A stretch of 64,000 bases of DNA from Bacteroidales bacterium (GTDB taxonomy: Bacteria > Bacteroidota > Bacteroidia > Bacteroidales > P3): NCBI GenBank assembly GCA_017960475.1, contig JAGCZH010000006.1, forward strand, positions 186,001-250,000, read 5' to 3'. How positions within the stretch are numbered: position 1 is the stretch's first letter; every line of letters starts with the position of its first letter. This document shows positions 50,007 through 59,382 of this stretch, piece after piece. The position numbers and the translations under genes are program-made. The notes beneath the pieces are model-generated. The model searched no databases, was not told the origin of the DNA, and saw only the letters and a list, made by a program, of their open reading frames with translations.

Positions 50007-52082
50007 ATGACACACTCCGATAACAATCAAGAAAATAGACATTCCGGACACCATCACCATGACCATTGCCATAATGAGTGCTCGTGCCATCATGAACATC
50101 ATGAGCATGAGCATCATCATGAGCATGAACACCATCATGGACATCATCATGATCATGAGCATCACCATCATCACCATGAGGGCGGAACCCGGCATCAGCT
50201 GATACTTATTTTGGTCACCGCCGTCCTGCTGGCAGGAGCGGTGATTGTCGAACACACTTGCCACCTGGCGTTTTGGCAGCTGCTCCTTGTCTTTCTCGTA
50301 CCCTACCTTCTGGTCGGGTTCGACACATTGAAGGAGGCCGCCGAAGGTCTGCTGCACGGCGAAGCCTTCAACGAGCATTTTCTCATGTCTATTGCCACCA
50401 TCGGCGCATTGTCCATAGGTTTCCTGCCCGGAGCCGAACCACAGTTCGCCGAGGCAGTCTTCGTCATGCTTTTCTTTCAGGTCGGCGAACTTTTTGAAGG
50501 CTATGCCGAAGGCAAAAGCCGCGACAGCATCGCCCACCTTATGGAGATACGTCCCGACAGCGCACATGTGGTGCGCAACGGTGATACCCTGACGGTTGCT
50601 CCCGACACCATTGCTGTTGGTGAGACCATCATCGTGCAACCCGGCGAGAAGGTGCCCTTGGATGCCGTCATCCTTGAAGGAGCAACAACCCTCAACACCG
50701 TTGCCCTGACCGGCGAGAGCATGCCTCGCGAGGCAGGTGTCGACGACGAACTCATTTCCGGATGCGTCAACATCAGCGGCATGGTCAAAGCCCGTGTCAC
50801 CAAGAGCTTCGGCGAGAGCACAGCATCGAAAATCATCCAGCTGGTGTCCGATGCCGCCGAGCACAAATCCCACAGCGAGACCTTCATCGCCCGTTTCGCC
50901 AGAATCTACACCCCCGTCGTGGTCTTTGCCGCATTGGCGTTGGCGCTGATTCCGCCGCTGTTTGCCGAAAGCTTCGCCACAGCCTTCCCCGTTTGGCTAT
51001 ACCGCGCGCTTCTGTTTCTGATAGTCTCATGTCCTTGCGCTCTGGTCATCAGCGTGCCTCTCACATTCTTCGGCGGCATAGGAGGCGCCTCGCGGCACGG
51101 CATCCTTGTCAAAGGAGCCAACTATATGGATGTCCTGTCGAAAATCGGCACCGTGGTCTTCGACAAGACCGGCACCCTGACACACGGACGTTTCGCCGTC
51201 GAGGCGGTGCATCCCGAACAGTGCGACGAGCAACAGCTGCTGCATCTGGCCGCCCATGTGGAGCATTTCTCCACCCATCCCATAGGTGCCGCGCTGCGTG
51301 ACGCCTTCCCCGATGAAGCCACCGACGGCTGCAGCGTCAACGAGGTGACCGAGATTGCCGGTCGCGGCATTACCGCAAGGATTGGAAACACAGAATCGAA
51401 AGTGGTGGCTGTGGGCAACAGCAAGCTGATGGACGACATCGGAGCCAAATGGCACGACTGCACACATAAAGGCACCATAATCCATGTGGCCATAGACGGC
51501 GAATATGCTGGACATATCGTCATCAACGATCAGATAAAAAAGGAATCCGCTTCCACCATATCCACACTGAAGGAACTCGGTGTATCGCGCACCGTGATGC
51601 TCACCGGCGACCGTGAGGAAGTCGGAATACATGTGGCACAGCAACTTGGCATCGATGAATGCCACTGCGAGCTGCTTCCCACCGACAAAGTGAAGCAGAT
51701 AGAGCAACTACTCTCTATGAGAACTGACAACCATTCCCTCGCCTTCGTGGGCGACGGAATCAACGACGCACCCGTGCTAGCCCGTGCCGATGTGGGCATC
51801 GCAATGGGAGGACTGGGCAGCGACGCCGCCATCGAAGCCGCCGATGTGGTGCTGATGGACGACAACCCATTCAAAATAGCACTCGCCATACGGATTGCTC
51901 GCCGCACCTTGCGCATCGCCCGTCAGAATGTCGTCTTCGCCATCGGAGTGAAACTGGCCGTGCTCGCTCTCGCCACAGTCGGATTAGCCACACTGTGGAT
52001 GGCCGTTTTCGCTGATGTCGGAGTCACCGTGCTCGCTGTTCTGAACGCCATGAGAGCAATAAAAATGAGAAACCAACGTTAA
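50007..52082 (+). CDS. Zn/Cd-type P1B ATPase with a His-rich N-terminus
   Basis: A 691-residue inner-membrane metal exporter. The first 60 residues hold dozens of His in HEHEHHHE-type repeats in place of the usual CxxC HMA domain. The core has the phosphatase loop LTGESMPRE, the transmembrane metal site SCPCALV (Cys342-Pro-Cys344), the phosphorylation site DKTGT (Asp386), the HP motif ([10 protein letters not shown]) and [20 protein letters not shown]. The last membrane pair contains GVKLAVLAL and [15 protein letters not shown], the Lys/Asp pair typical of the P1B-2 (Zn/Cd/Pb) group. It is followed after 25 bases by a Fur-family gene. The His-rich part probably binds Zn; GC is high here. Confidence 0.93.
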   Translation: MTHSDNNQENRHSGHHHHDHCHNECSCHHEHHEHEHHHEHEHHHGHHHDHEHHHHHHEGGTRHQLILILVTAVLLAGAVIVEHTCHLAFWQLLLVFLVPYLLVGFDTLKEAAEGLLHGEAFNEHFLMSIATIGALSIGFLPGAEPQFAEAVFVMLFFQVGELFEGYAEGKSRDSIAHLMEIRPDSAHVVRNGDTLTVAPDTIAVGETIIVQPGEKVPLDAVILEGATTLNTVALTGESMPREAGVDDELISGCVNISGMVKARVTKSFGESTASKIIQLVSDAAEHKSHSETFIARFARIYTPVVVFAALALALIPPLFAESFATAFPVWLYRALLFLIVSCPCALVISVPLTFFGGIGGASRHGILVKGANYMDVLSKIGTVVFDKTGTLTHGRFAVEAVHPEQCDEQQLLHLAAHVEHFSTHPIGAALRDAFPDEATDGCSVNEVTEIAGRGITARIGNTESKVVAVGNSKLMDDIGAKWHDCTHKGTIIHVAIDGEYAGHIVINDQIKKESASTISTLKELGVSRTVMLTGDREEVGIHVAQQLGIDECHCELLPTDKVKQIEQLLSMRTDNHSLAFVGDGINDAPVLARADVGIAMGGLGSDAAIEAADVVLMDDNPFKIALAIRIARRTLRIARQNVVFAIGVKLAVLALATVGLATLWMAVFADVGVTVLAVLNAMRAIKMRNQR

Positions 52083-52107
52083 TCATAATACTTCATTTAC
52101 TGTTTAC

Positions 52108-52524
52108 ATGACTGACGAAGAGACTTTACATAATGCCGGCATACGCATCACCGCGGTGAGACTGATGATTTGGAAACAGATACGTCATGGTTTCAATAGT
52201 GTTTTCAGCCTTTACGACCTTGAAGAGGCTATGCCAACCGTCGACCGCAGCACCCTGTTCCGAACCCTGACACTTTTCAGCGACGCACACCTGCTCCACA
52301 ACGTCGACGACGGTAGCGGTTCTCAGAAATACTGCGTCTGCCATCACGACGACACCCGCCACTGCCTCGGCCATGTACATCTTACTTGCGTCAAATGTCA
52401 CAAAACATTCTGCCTCAACAATGTCACCATCCCTCCCGTCACCTTGCCGGAAGGCTTCATTCCAGAGGAGACCGAATATGTTGTGAAAGGCATCTGCGGC
52501 CACTGCTCGACAAAGCCCCATTAG
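52108..52524 (+). CDS. Fur-family transcriptional regulator (probably Zur-like)
   Basis: A 138-residue DNA-binding metalloregulator. The winged helix is ITAVRLMIWKQIRHGFNSVF, with TVDRSTLFRTLTLFSDAHLL as recognition region. The C-terminal dimer part has CHHDDTRHCLGHVHLTCVKC (regulatory His/Cys and first structural CxxC) and CGHC (second CxxC). Being in one unit with a Zn/Cd ATPase suggests it senses Zn, but Fur, PerR and other subtypes cannot be excluded by sequence. Confidence 0.9.
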   Translation: MTDEETLHNAGIRITAVRLMIWKQIRHGFNSVFSLYDLEEAMPTVDRSTLFRTLTLFSDAHLLHNVDDGSGSQKYCVCHHDDTRHCLGHVHLTCVKCHKTFCLNNVTIPPVTLPEGFIPEETEYVVKGICGHCSTKPH

Positions 52525-52571
52525 TTTTTTTTGTAGTCTTTCGCAAAAAAACTTAATATTTCTTAAAATAA

Positions 52572-52604
52572 CGGACTCATAGCGAACCCATAGCGGACCC
52601 ACAG
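52572..52604 (+). repeat. Three 11-bp tandem repeats (CGGACCCATAG type)
   Basis: CGGACTCATAG, CGAACCCATAG and CGGACCCACAG stand head to tail just downstream of the Fur-family gene. Function unknown. Confidence 0.7.
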
Positions 52605-52653
52605 CCTTCCTCCCCCGAAGGATAATTATTTTTCTATAATCGTTTTTTTTTAT

Positions 52654-52661
52654 TATCTTTG
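52654..52661 (+). promoter_or_regulatory. -7 box of the first C1 peptidase gene
   Basis: TATCTTTG is an exact TAnnTTTG match, 83 bases before the ATG at 52745. An ATG at 52664 follows the box after two bases and would lie before the transcription start. Confidence 0.7.
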
Positions 52662-52744
52662 CAATGTGTGACATGAGCAAATATCATGTCCATTATTATC
52701 ATAAAATACTAAATGATAAGCAAATAATAAAACACTCCATATTT

Positions 52745-54169
52745 ATGAACAAAAGAATTATCTCCTTATTGGCTCTAGCCTTGATAGCCACAGGTGTGCA
52801 AGCCCAGAAAAACAAAAGCGTCTCGCAGAATGACAACGGCGGCATCAGCAGCGAGATGATGCAACAAATCAAGAAAAGCTACGGCGGCAGCGCCAGCGAC
52901 AAAGCCATGCGCAACATCATGGTAAACCAAAGCCCTGCCAAATTGGCAATGAATTATGAAAACGCCACCAAGTTCGACTCACATTTCAGCAACCGTGTTG
53001 TCAGCAAAGCCGTCACCGACCAGAAATCGAGCGGCCGCTGCTGGATGTTCACAGGCATGAATGTGATGCGCAACAAAGCCATTCGTCAGCATAACCTGCC
53101 TGCCGATTTCCAGTTCTCTCAGGCCTACACCTTTTTCTATGACCAATTGGAGAAAAGCAATCTTTTCCTCCAGGCCATCATTGACACTTACAAGAAACCC
53201 ATGAGCGACCAAGAGGTTGAATGGCTCTTCAAGAACCCTATCGGCGACGGTGGCCAGTTCACCGGCATAGCCAATCTGGTGGAGAAATACGGCCTCGTCC
53301 CCAGCGACGTGATGCCCGAGACCTACAACACCAACAACACCTCCTCTATCAGCGGCCTCCTCTCTCTCAAACTCCGCGAGTTCGGACTTGAGCTGCGCGA
53401 TATGGCCGCACAGAAAAACATGACCACTCAGAAACTCAACGCCCGCAAAACCGAGATGCTCAGCACCATTTATAGAATGCTGGCGCTCACCATGGGTGAA
53501 CCACCGACAGAGTTCACCTGGACACAACGCAACGCCAAAGGCGAGGTCGTCAGCACCGAGAAATACACCCCAAAATCCTTCTTCGAGGAATTCGCCAAGA
53601 CCGATTTCTCCAAATACTATATGGTGATGAACGACCCCACACGCGAATACTACAAAGTGTATGAAATTCAGTACGACCGCCACGTCTACGACGGCCAGAA
53701 CTGGCGCTACATCAACCTGCCCATGAACGAGATCGCCCCCATGTGCATCGCCTCCATCAAAGACAGCACCATGATGTACTTCAGCTGCGATGTGGGAAAA
53801 TTCCTCGACCGCGACAAAGGCTATATGGACCCCGCCAACTATGACTACGGCTCTTTGATGGGCACCACCTTCGGCATGGACAAGAAACAGCGTGTCAGCA
53901 CTTTCGCCAGCGGCTCAAGCCACGCCATGACCCTTTGCGCTGTCGACCTCGACGCCAACGGCAAACCAATTAAATGGATGGTCGAAAACAGCTGGGGCCC
54001 CAACTACGGCTACCAAGGCAACCTAATCATGAGCGACGACTGGTTCAACGAGTACATGTTCCGTGTTGTCCTTGAGGAGAAATACATTCCCGACAATATC
54101 AAAGCTCTGCTCTCTCAGAAGCCCATCATGCTCCCCGCCTGGGATCCCATGTTCGCCCCAGAGGAATAA
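52745..54169 (+). CDS. Secreted C1B cysteine peptidase (aminopeptidase C/bleomycin hydrolase-like) 1
   Basis: A 474-residue papain-fold peptidase of the bleomycin-hydrolase group. The signal peptide NKRIISLLALALIATGVQAQ marks it as exported, unlike cytosolic PepC. The catalytic triad is Cys99 in SSGRCWMFTGMNVMRNK, His393 in GSSHAMTLCAVDLD and Asn415 in VENSWGPNYGYQG. Near-family landmarks such as FSQAYTFFYDQLEKSNLFLQ and DGGQFTGIANLVEKYGLVPS are intact. PepC-type enzymes trim N-terminal residues from peptides; an exported form would process peptides in the periplasm or outside. It has its own promoter and is followed by a second C1 peptidase gene. Confidence 0.92.
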   Translation: MNKRIISLLALALIATGVQAQKNKSVSQNDNGGISSEMMQQIKKSYGGSASDKAMRNIMVNQSPAKLAMNYENATKFDSHFSNRVVSKAVTDQKSSGRCWMFTGMNVMRNKAIRQHNLPADFQFSQAYTFFYDQLEKSNLFLQAIIDTYKKPMSDQEVEWLFKNPIGDGGQFTGIANLVEKYGLVPSDVMPETYNTNNTSSISGLLSLKLREFGLELRDMAAQKNMTTQKLNARKTEMLSTIYRMLALTMGEPPTEFTWTQRNAKGEVVSTEKYTPKSFFEEFAKTDFSKYYMVMNDPTREYYKVYEIQYDRHVYDGQNWRYINLPMNEIAPMCIASIKDSTMMYFSCDVGKFLDRDKGYMDPANYDYGSLMGTTFGMDKKQRVSTFASGSSHAMTLCAVDLDANGKPIKWMVENSWGPNYGYQGNLIMSDDWFNEYMFRVVLEEKYIPDNIKALLSQKPIMLPAWDPMFAPEE

Positions 54170-54241
54170 CTTAATATTTCAACTATAGCTAGACTGAGAA
54201 AGAAAATACTATTTCTTTTCGCTTGGTTCAAAAAACTTTCG

Positions 54242-54249
54242 TATCTTTG
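54242..54249 (+). promoter_or_regulatory. -7 box of the second C1 peptidase gene
   Basis: TATCTTTG, with TTG 16 bases upstream (54223-54225). The ATG at 54297 lies 48 bases downstream. Confidence 0.75.
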
Positions 54250-54296
54250 CACCCGCAATTCACGCAAATAAGTAAAATATAATTAATTATAAACCA

Positions 54297-55553
54297 ATGA
54301 AGAAATTTTTCGCAATCCTGGGCGCTATCGCATTAAGCGTCCCCATGTTTGCCCAAGAGGCAAAAGAAAAAGACGAGGGCTACAAATTTGACACCATCAA
54401 GATGCTGCCCATCACCTCTGTCAAAAACCAAAACAACGCCGGTACATGCTGGAGCTATAGCGGCATCGCTTTCCTCGAATCCGAGCTGCTTAGAATGGGC
54501 AAAGGCGAATATGACCTCAGTGAGATGTATGTTGTCGAGAAGACCTACAACGACCGCGCCATGGCCGCCATCCGTACCCACGGCGATGTCTCCTTCAGCC
54601 AAGGTGGTGCCTTCAACGACGTAATCTACTGCCTCCGCAACTACGGCATGGTCCCCGATGAAGTCATGCCCGCTGGCGCCGCTTACGGCGACACCCTTTC
54701 CAACCACACCGAGCTCAGCGCTCTCACCGACGTTATGGTTGAGGCCATTGCCAAAGGCAAACTGAAAAAACTCCAGAAAAGCCCCGACGGCCAGCCACTT
54801 TGGCTTAAAGCAATCGCTGCTGTTCATGAGATCTACCTCGGCAAAATCCCTGAGAACTTCACCTACAAAGGAATCAAATACACTCCTAAATCCTTCGCCG
54901 AAAGCCTCGGCCTGAACCCCGACGACTACATCAGCCTTACCTCATTCTCTCACCACCCCTTCTACCAGCAGTTCGTCATCGAAATCCAAGACAACTGGCG
55001 CTGGGGTCAAAGCTACAACCTCCCCATCGACGAATTCATGGAGGTTTTTGACTATGCCATCGACAATGGTTACACCGTTGCTTGGGGAAGCGATGTCAGC
55101 GAGACTGGTTTCCGTTACAGCCGCAAAGGCTTTGCCGTACTGCCCGCCACAGAGGCTCCTAAAAGCGGTGTCGGAAGCGACCAAGCTCATTGGACAGGCA
55201 TGAAAGCCGGCGAGATTGCCGACGAAGCAGCTAAACACCCCACTCCTCAACGCTGGGTATCTCAGGAAGAGCGTCAGGAAGCTTTCGACAACTGGGAGAC
55301 CACCGACGACCACGGCATGCTCATTTATGGCAAAGCCAAAGACCAGATGGGCAACGAATACTATATGGTAAAGAACAGCTGGGGTAAATACAATGGCGAG
55401 TTTGGCGGCAACTTCTTCTGCAGCAAAGCATTTGTCCGCTACAAAACCATCAATATCGTTGTCCACAAAGACGCCATCCCCGCAGCCATCAAGGCCAAAC
55501 TCGGCATCCAGGACAACAACGCCAATAACGGCAAAAAAGGCAAAAAGAAATAA
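54297..55553 (+). CDS. Secreted C1 cysteine peptidase (bleomycin hydrolase-like) 2
   Basis: A 418-residue exported papain-fold protein, clearly a relative of its upstream neighbour but more diverged. Signal peptide KKFFAILGAIALSVPMFAQE. Triad Cys51 in NNAGTCWSYSGIAFLESELL, His339 in DDHGMLIYGKAKDQMG and Asn360 in VKNSWGKYNGEFGGNF. LSEMYVVEKTYNDRAMAAIR corresponds to the PepC helical insert region. The last residues (KKGKKK) are basic. It has its own promoter and a terminator, so it is transcribed separately from the first peptidase. Confidence 0.9.
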   Translation: MKKFFAILGAIALSVPMFAQEAKEKDEGYKFDTIKMLPITSVKNQNNAGTCWSYSGIAFLESELLRMGKGEYDLSEMYVVEKTYNDRAMAAIRTHGDVSFSQGGAFNDVIYCLRNYGMVPDEVMPAGAAYGDTLSNHTELSALTDVMVEAIAKGKLKKLQKSPDGQPLWLKAIAAVHEIYLGKIPENFTYKGIKYTPKSFAESLGLNPDDYISLTSFSHHPFYQQFVIEIQDNWRWGQSYNLPIDEFMEVFDYAIDNGYTVAWGSDVSETGFRYSRKGFAVLPATEAPKSGVGSDQAHWTGMKAGEIADEAAKHPTPQRWVSQEERQEAFDNWETTDDHGMLIYGKAKDQMGNEYYMVKNSWGKYNGEFGGNFFCSKAFVRYKTINIVVHKDAIPAAIKAKLGIQDNNANNGKKGKKK

Positions 55554-55580
55554 TTCGAGCCAACACTCAATTATCAAGTC

Positions 55581-55616
55581 AAAAAAACGTCATCCAATTA
55601 AGGATGACGTTTTTTT
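55581..55616 (+). terminator. Terminator after the second C1 peptidase gene
   Basis: AAAAAAACGTCATCC (55581-55595) pairs with GGATGACGTTTTTTT (55602-55616) around AATTAA: a perfect 15-bp stem ending in a T-run. Confidence 0.9.
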
Positions 55617-55753
55617 GTGGCTTAAGCAAATGAAAAAAAACTAGTTCTATATACTTCGTGACTTCCCAATTAATTCGGTTCGCTCATCAAACTTGCAGGA
55701 CAAAGCATACACAAGTATTGAAAATACTCTGAGAGTACTTTCTACAAACAAAA

Positions 55754-55785
55754 ACAAGCCTCTGTTAAATTCAACAGAGGCTTGT
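55754..55785 (-). terminator. Terminator after the thioredoxin-like gene
   Basis: ACAAGCCTCTGTT (55754-55766) pairs with AACAGAGGCTTGT (55773-55785), a perfect 13-bp stem with a 6-nt loop. On the minus strand it is followed by T-rich sequence and lies 35 bases after the stop at 55820. Confidence 0.8.
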
Positions 55786-55819
55786 ATTGTATTTGATAAA
55801 TGTGGCTTTTGAACAACAG

Positions 55820-56380
55820 CTATTTGTTAAGACCCAACTTTTTCATCATATCTGGCTTTATCTCTTCCTGGAATATCTTTTGATATTCATCAAAAGTGTA
55901 TCGCTGGCTGTCACCTGAGCAGAAAAACCAAAGCACCATTGAGAAATCATATGCACCCTGATAGCCTTGAAGAATCTGTGTCAATCCTCCATTGCGGTTG
56001 AAAATGGCGAACGATGGGTAGCCGATCTTCTGTCCCAAGATGGCTCTAGTGAATGGATGTGTCTGGGCACGCTGACCAGAAGCTTGGGTGTTGCTGTATT
56101 TTGTTCCATTCCATGTAAATGTGGATGTGCCTTCGGCATCAAAATGGACAGGAATATAGTACTTGTTCAAAATTGCCGAAACAACGGGGTCGTTGAAGGT
56201 CTCGCGATCCATCTTCTTGCACCAGCCACACCAGGATGTGGAGAAATCGATGAAGAACATCTTGTTGTTGGTCTTTGTGTCAATCTGACTGGCCTGCTCT
56301 ATGGTTTTCCAGTTGACCTGCGCATTAGAACTACAAGCCATAATTGTGGCGACGAACAGGAAGATAAGTGCTTTTTTCAT
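55820..56380 (-). CDS. Exported thioredoxin-like protein
   Basis: A 186-residue periplasmic protein. ATG at 56380 yields KKALIFLFVATIMACSSNAQ (signal peptide, possibly lipoprotein with Cys15). The thioredoxin fold begins FFIDFSTSWCGWCKKMDRET with Cys51 and Cys54. The WCGWC motif with downstream YIPVHFDAEG is of the thioredoxin_7/DUF255-like type that reduces or oxidises disulfides. A cis-Pro region may be YPSFAIFNRNGG. It is monocistronic with its own terminator. Confidence 0.88.
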   Translation of the reverse strand: MKKALIFLFVATIMACSSNAQVNWKTIEQASQIDTKTNNKMFFIDFSTSWCGWCKKMDRETFNDPVVSAILNKYYIPVHFDAEGTSTFTWNGTKYSNTQASGQRAQTHPFTRAILGQKIGYPSFAIFNRNGGLTQILQGYQGAYDFSMVLWFFCSGDSQRYTFDEYQKIFQEEIKPDMMKKLGLNK

Positions 56381-56554
56381 GTGTATTGTTTTGTAATAAA
56401 AAATCAATTTAGTAAAGTTTAATAAGACTCTAATTAAAAATTCAATAACTTATTTAATAATAGCATCGTCTCGTTTTATTTATACGATACCAAAAAACAA
56501 ATAACAGAATTGTGATATTTTTATTATCAAAGAAATTATTAAAAAAACATAATA

Positions 56555-57877
56555 TTACCATTCCACTTTCATTTCACCTTCCATCTCCTGACGAGTGGGG
56601 TCGAACTCCTCTTCCCTATCCATGCGGTCACGGACTCTAAACAGTTTACCCAACCAGTCGTCTTTCTTCGACTTTTTACGTCCAGGATTGGCGTTGTCCT
56701 CCTCGATTATTTTTGAAATCTCGGTGACAAAATTATCAACATACTTTTGCGACACATTCTTATCTTTGTGAATATGTGAGCCCGTGTAATAATGACGAAT
56801 AATTGAGTCGTAGGGTATTCCTAATTCCACCATCCGGATGGTTCCCTCCTGACTCAACCCTACACCATGACCATAACCATGTCCATTCAAAACAACATCA
56901 CCTGTCTTAGTATCGGTGGAAACAGAGAAGAAGGTGGATTTCAAGCCAAAATCGGTGCGTACTCTCGTAAGCTGGACACCCAGAATCTTGGCTTTGCGTT
57001 CCGGTTGCTGGAATGTGAGCAAAGTGTTTTTAACCTCAGCCTCTTGAATATTGAGCTTATGTGTCTTTGAGAAATAATTGAGCCACTTGTCTTTGGGTAT
57101 AACCTTGGTCCAGTTGGATTGTCGCATATGGTAAGAGAATGTGTCGGGCACCGAACGCAGATATGGCAGAGCCGTACGCCACACATCCTCCGAATTCGCC
57201 GTCTGACCACCAGAGTTTGAATGAAAGGGGGTGTCTATCAGGTTGCCATCGGCATCAACTATCGTCTCGCCACTCGACTGCATGGTTCCCAGCATAATGT
57301 CGGGACGTACACAACGATTTTGATAGGCCTGACAATGGACATAGTCGCAGAAATTGTAGCCGTCGGCACGGTGTTTCTTCATGTTGCGCAAAGCCCACGT
57401 ACGTGAAATTATAGCTTGAATACGAAAAATATCACTCTTTTTTCCATATATCTCCGACTGCACCACGCCGGCAAGATAGGTCTCAAATTCAACTTCATTT
57501 ATTATCTTCAGGTTGGCTTTGTCGAAAGCAGACACCACCAAATCGCCCTCATATGTGCGTTGTTTCACCCCTTTGGGATTAAGACACATTATGCAGGCTG
57601 TGTCCGTTGCTCGCAAAATGGCTTGTTTGTAGGTTCCATACAAATATCCGTTGACCGAAACCGTGACACCCTCGGCAGCAGGTCTCAACTCCACAGACAT
57701 ACCCTCTCCTAATGAGGGTTCAAGGAGAAGGCTGTCGGCAAAAAGATCGTATTGTCCTAAATCAAATGAGACATATATCAGCTCTACCTTGTTGTTTGAG
57801 AAGAGTCTTACTCTCACCTTCTCGGCATTGGCAGCGAAAGAGAGAATCAAAAGCAGAAAGAAGAGTATGTTTTTCAT
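56555..57877 (-). CDS. SpoIID/LytB domain protein
   Basis: A 440-residue exported protein. Signal peptide KNILFFLLLILSFAANAEKV. The SpoIID domain (about 105-360) has EFETYLAGVVQSEIYGKKSD with the catalytic Glu of lytic transglycosylases of this family, FHSNSGGQTANSEDVWRTAL and NGHGYGHGVGLSQEGTIRMV. The tail (380-440) is charged and probably disordered. SpoIID cleaves glycan strands lacking stem peptides. In a Gram-negative this is likely a cell-wall remodelling enzyme. It starts 7 bases after lpxB stops, so it is in one unit with lpxB. Confidence 0.9.
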   Translation of the reverse strand: MKNILFFLLLILSFAANAEKVRVRLFSNNKVELIYVSFDLGQYDLFADSLLLEPSLGEGMSVELRPAAEGVTVSVNGYLYGTYKQAILRATDTACIMCLNPKGVKQRTYEGDLVVSAFDKANLKIINEVEFETYLAGVVQSEIYGKKSDIFRIQAIISRTWALRNMKKHRADGYNFCDYVHCQAYQNRCVRPDIMLGTMQSSGETIVDADGNLIDTPFHSNSGGQTANSEDVWRTALPYLRSVPDTFSYHMRQSNWTKVIPKDKWLNYFSKTHKLNIQEAEVKNTLLTFQQPERKAKILGVQLTRVRTDFGLKSTFFSVSTDTKTGDVVLNGHGYGHGVGLSQEGTIRMVELGIPYDSIIRHYYTGSHIHKDKNVSQKYVDNFVTEISKIIEEDNANPGRKKSKKDDWLGKLFRVRDRMDREEEFDPTRQEMEGEMKVEW

Positions 57878-57884
57878 ACAGACG

Positions 57885-59027
57885 TTAGCGATTTGCGATT
57901 TCTATTATTTTATCGGCGGTGCGTTGCGAGGCGCCTTCACCACCAAGTATATCAATAACACCCTGATACCCATTCTGCATAACCTGCCGTGAATCAGCGT
58001 CAATAGTTATTTTCTTTAGTTCATCCTCCAACCGCTCAAGATTGTATTGCTCCTGTATCAGTTCTGTCACCACCGGGCTGTCAGCGATAAGGTTAACCAA
58101 CGATATGTAGCTGATGCGTGAGGCTATAAGACGCTTGGCTATGGCAGCACTAATTTTATTGCATTGATAGCAAACCACTTCAGGAACCCTGAAGAGGGCC
58201 GTCTCGAGTGTGGCAGTTCCGGAACAAACTATGGCGGCATAGGCTTGTGACAGAATATCGTAGGTTCTATCGTAGACAATAGTGACGTTGTCAGCCGTTT
58301 CTGAGACATAACGGCGATAGAACTCCTCCCCGACCAGCGACATACCAGCGACGACAAAATGATATTCGCTATGTTTGGCCGCAAGCCTCATCATGGTCGG
58401 CAGTAATCGGGACAGCTCCTGTTTTCTGCTTCCAGGCAGCAGAGCCACCACTGGACGGCTGTCTCCTTCCACTAAACTCTTCGTCGCAGCTGTTTGGGCT
58501 TCCGCGTTGTAGCGTGCCACCTCGTCAAGCAAAGGGTGTCCCACATATACCGCCTGGGGCATGGCGTTGGCGGCATAAAACTTTCGCTCGGTGGGAAGAA
58601 TATAGCACAACGCATCTAAATCCCGTCGCATAGGACGAATGCGGCCTTTTTTCCATGCCCATATCTGAGGAGAGATATAATATACGTTCTTAATCCCATG
58701 GGCATGGGTGTATTTTGCGATCTTTAGATTGAACCCTGGATAATCAATAAATACTACAACATCTGGTTTAAACTCCAATATATCTCGTTTGCAAAAAGAT
58801 ATATTGCCCAACACCGTAGACAGATGGGATATCACCTCGACAAAACCCATAAAAGCCAAATCACGAATGTGGCGCACCTGAACCACTTTTGGACTTTGGA
58901 ACACACCCATCTTGTCACCACCCCAAAAACGTATATCTGCATCATGGTCACGATGTAGAATAGAACGTATTAGATTGGCACCGTGGAGGTCTCCCGAGGC
59001 TTCTCCTGATATAATGTAGTATTTCAA
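57885..59027 (-). CDS. lpxB: Lipid-A-disaccharide synthase
   Basis: A 380-residue inner-membrane-associated GT19 enzyme that joins UDP-diacyl-GlcN to lipid X. It opens KYYIISGEASGDLHGANLIR, then GFVEVISHLSTV, VVFIDYPGFNLKIAKYTHAH and VALLPGSRKQELSRLLPTMM, all family signatures. The start codon is TTG (59025-59027): the frame has a stop upstream and the N-terminus is exactly that of the family, so no ATG exists. It is directly followed by the SpoIID-like gene. A repeat tract lies before the start. Confidence 0.95.
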   Translation of the reverse strand: MKYYIISGEASGDLHGANLIRSILHRDHDADIRFWGGDKMGVFQSPKVVQVRHIRDLAFMGFVEVISHLSTVLGNISFCKRDILEFKPDVVVFIDYPGFNLKIAKYTHAHGIKNVYYISPQIWAWKKGRIRPMRRDLDALCYILPTERKFYAANAMPQAVYVGHPLLDEVARYNAEAQTAATKSLVEGDSRPVVALLPGSRKQELSRLLPTMMRLAAKHSEYHFVVAGMSLVGEEFYRRYVSETADNVTIVYDRTYDILSQAYAAIVCSGTATLETALFRVPEVVCYQCNKISAAIAKRLIASRISYISLVNLIADSPVVTELIQEQYNLERLEDELKKITIDADSRQVMQNGYQGVIDILGGEGASQRTADKIIEIANR

Positions 59028-59029
59028 GG

Positions 59030-59080
59030 GTTGAAGAGTTTAAAGGTTTAAAGAGTTCAAAAGTTCAAGAAGTTGTGGGG
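59030..59080 (-). repeat. Start-proximal repeat upstream of lpxB
   Basis: In coding sense this is a chain of CTTTAAAC, CTTTTGAAC, CTCTTCAAC-type units ending next to the TTG start at 59027, nearly free of G. Confidence 0.55.
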
Positions 59081-59088
59081 TTAGTGTT

Positions 59089-59382
59089 TTATTGAAGTGT
59101 CAGTGTTCCGCTTTTGAGCAAGACAAACATAAAAATAATAAAGCTGACAAAGAACACTATAATGATGCTTTTGGTTGTAGCAGGATGGTCTTTGCGTTTG
59201 GAGAAATGGCGCAACAGCAGCAAGGGAGGCACAAAAGCGATAGCGAACCAACGTAGATTGCCATCAACGCCTGTTCCAAACAATATCAAGCCCAGCCATA
59301 CAAGCAGAGCGGCAACAATTTCAGAACCAAGCGTTATGACAACACCACCGATAGTAGTATCATTTTTTAAAAATGCGCTCAT
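59089..59382 (-). CDS. Small membrane protein of unknown function
   Basis: A 97-residue protein with three hydrophobic segments (IVAALLVWLGLILFGTGV, WFAIAFVPPLLLLRHF, SIIIVFFVSFIIFMFVLL). The start lies inside the 3' end of surE (23-base overlap), suggesting coupling. The F-A-I-A-F-V-P-P-L..R motif is seen in small uncharacterised Bacteroidetes membrane proteins. Function unknown. Confidence 0.65.
   Translation of the reverse strand: MSAFLKNDTTIGGVVITLGSEIVAALLVWLGLILFGTGVDGNLRWFAIAFVPPLLLLRHFSKRKDHPATTKSIIIVFFVSFIIFMFVLLKSGTLTLQ

Noticed and set aside
49998-50873. Minus-strand open frame with a long Met-rich stretch
   Set aside because: It is antisense to the P-type ATPase; the Met runs come from the His codons (CAT/ATG) read on the other strand.
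52979-53683. Minus-strand open frame of 234 codons
   Set aside because: It is antisense to the first C1 peptidase, which keeps a full catalytic triad.
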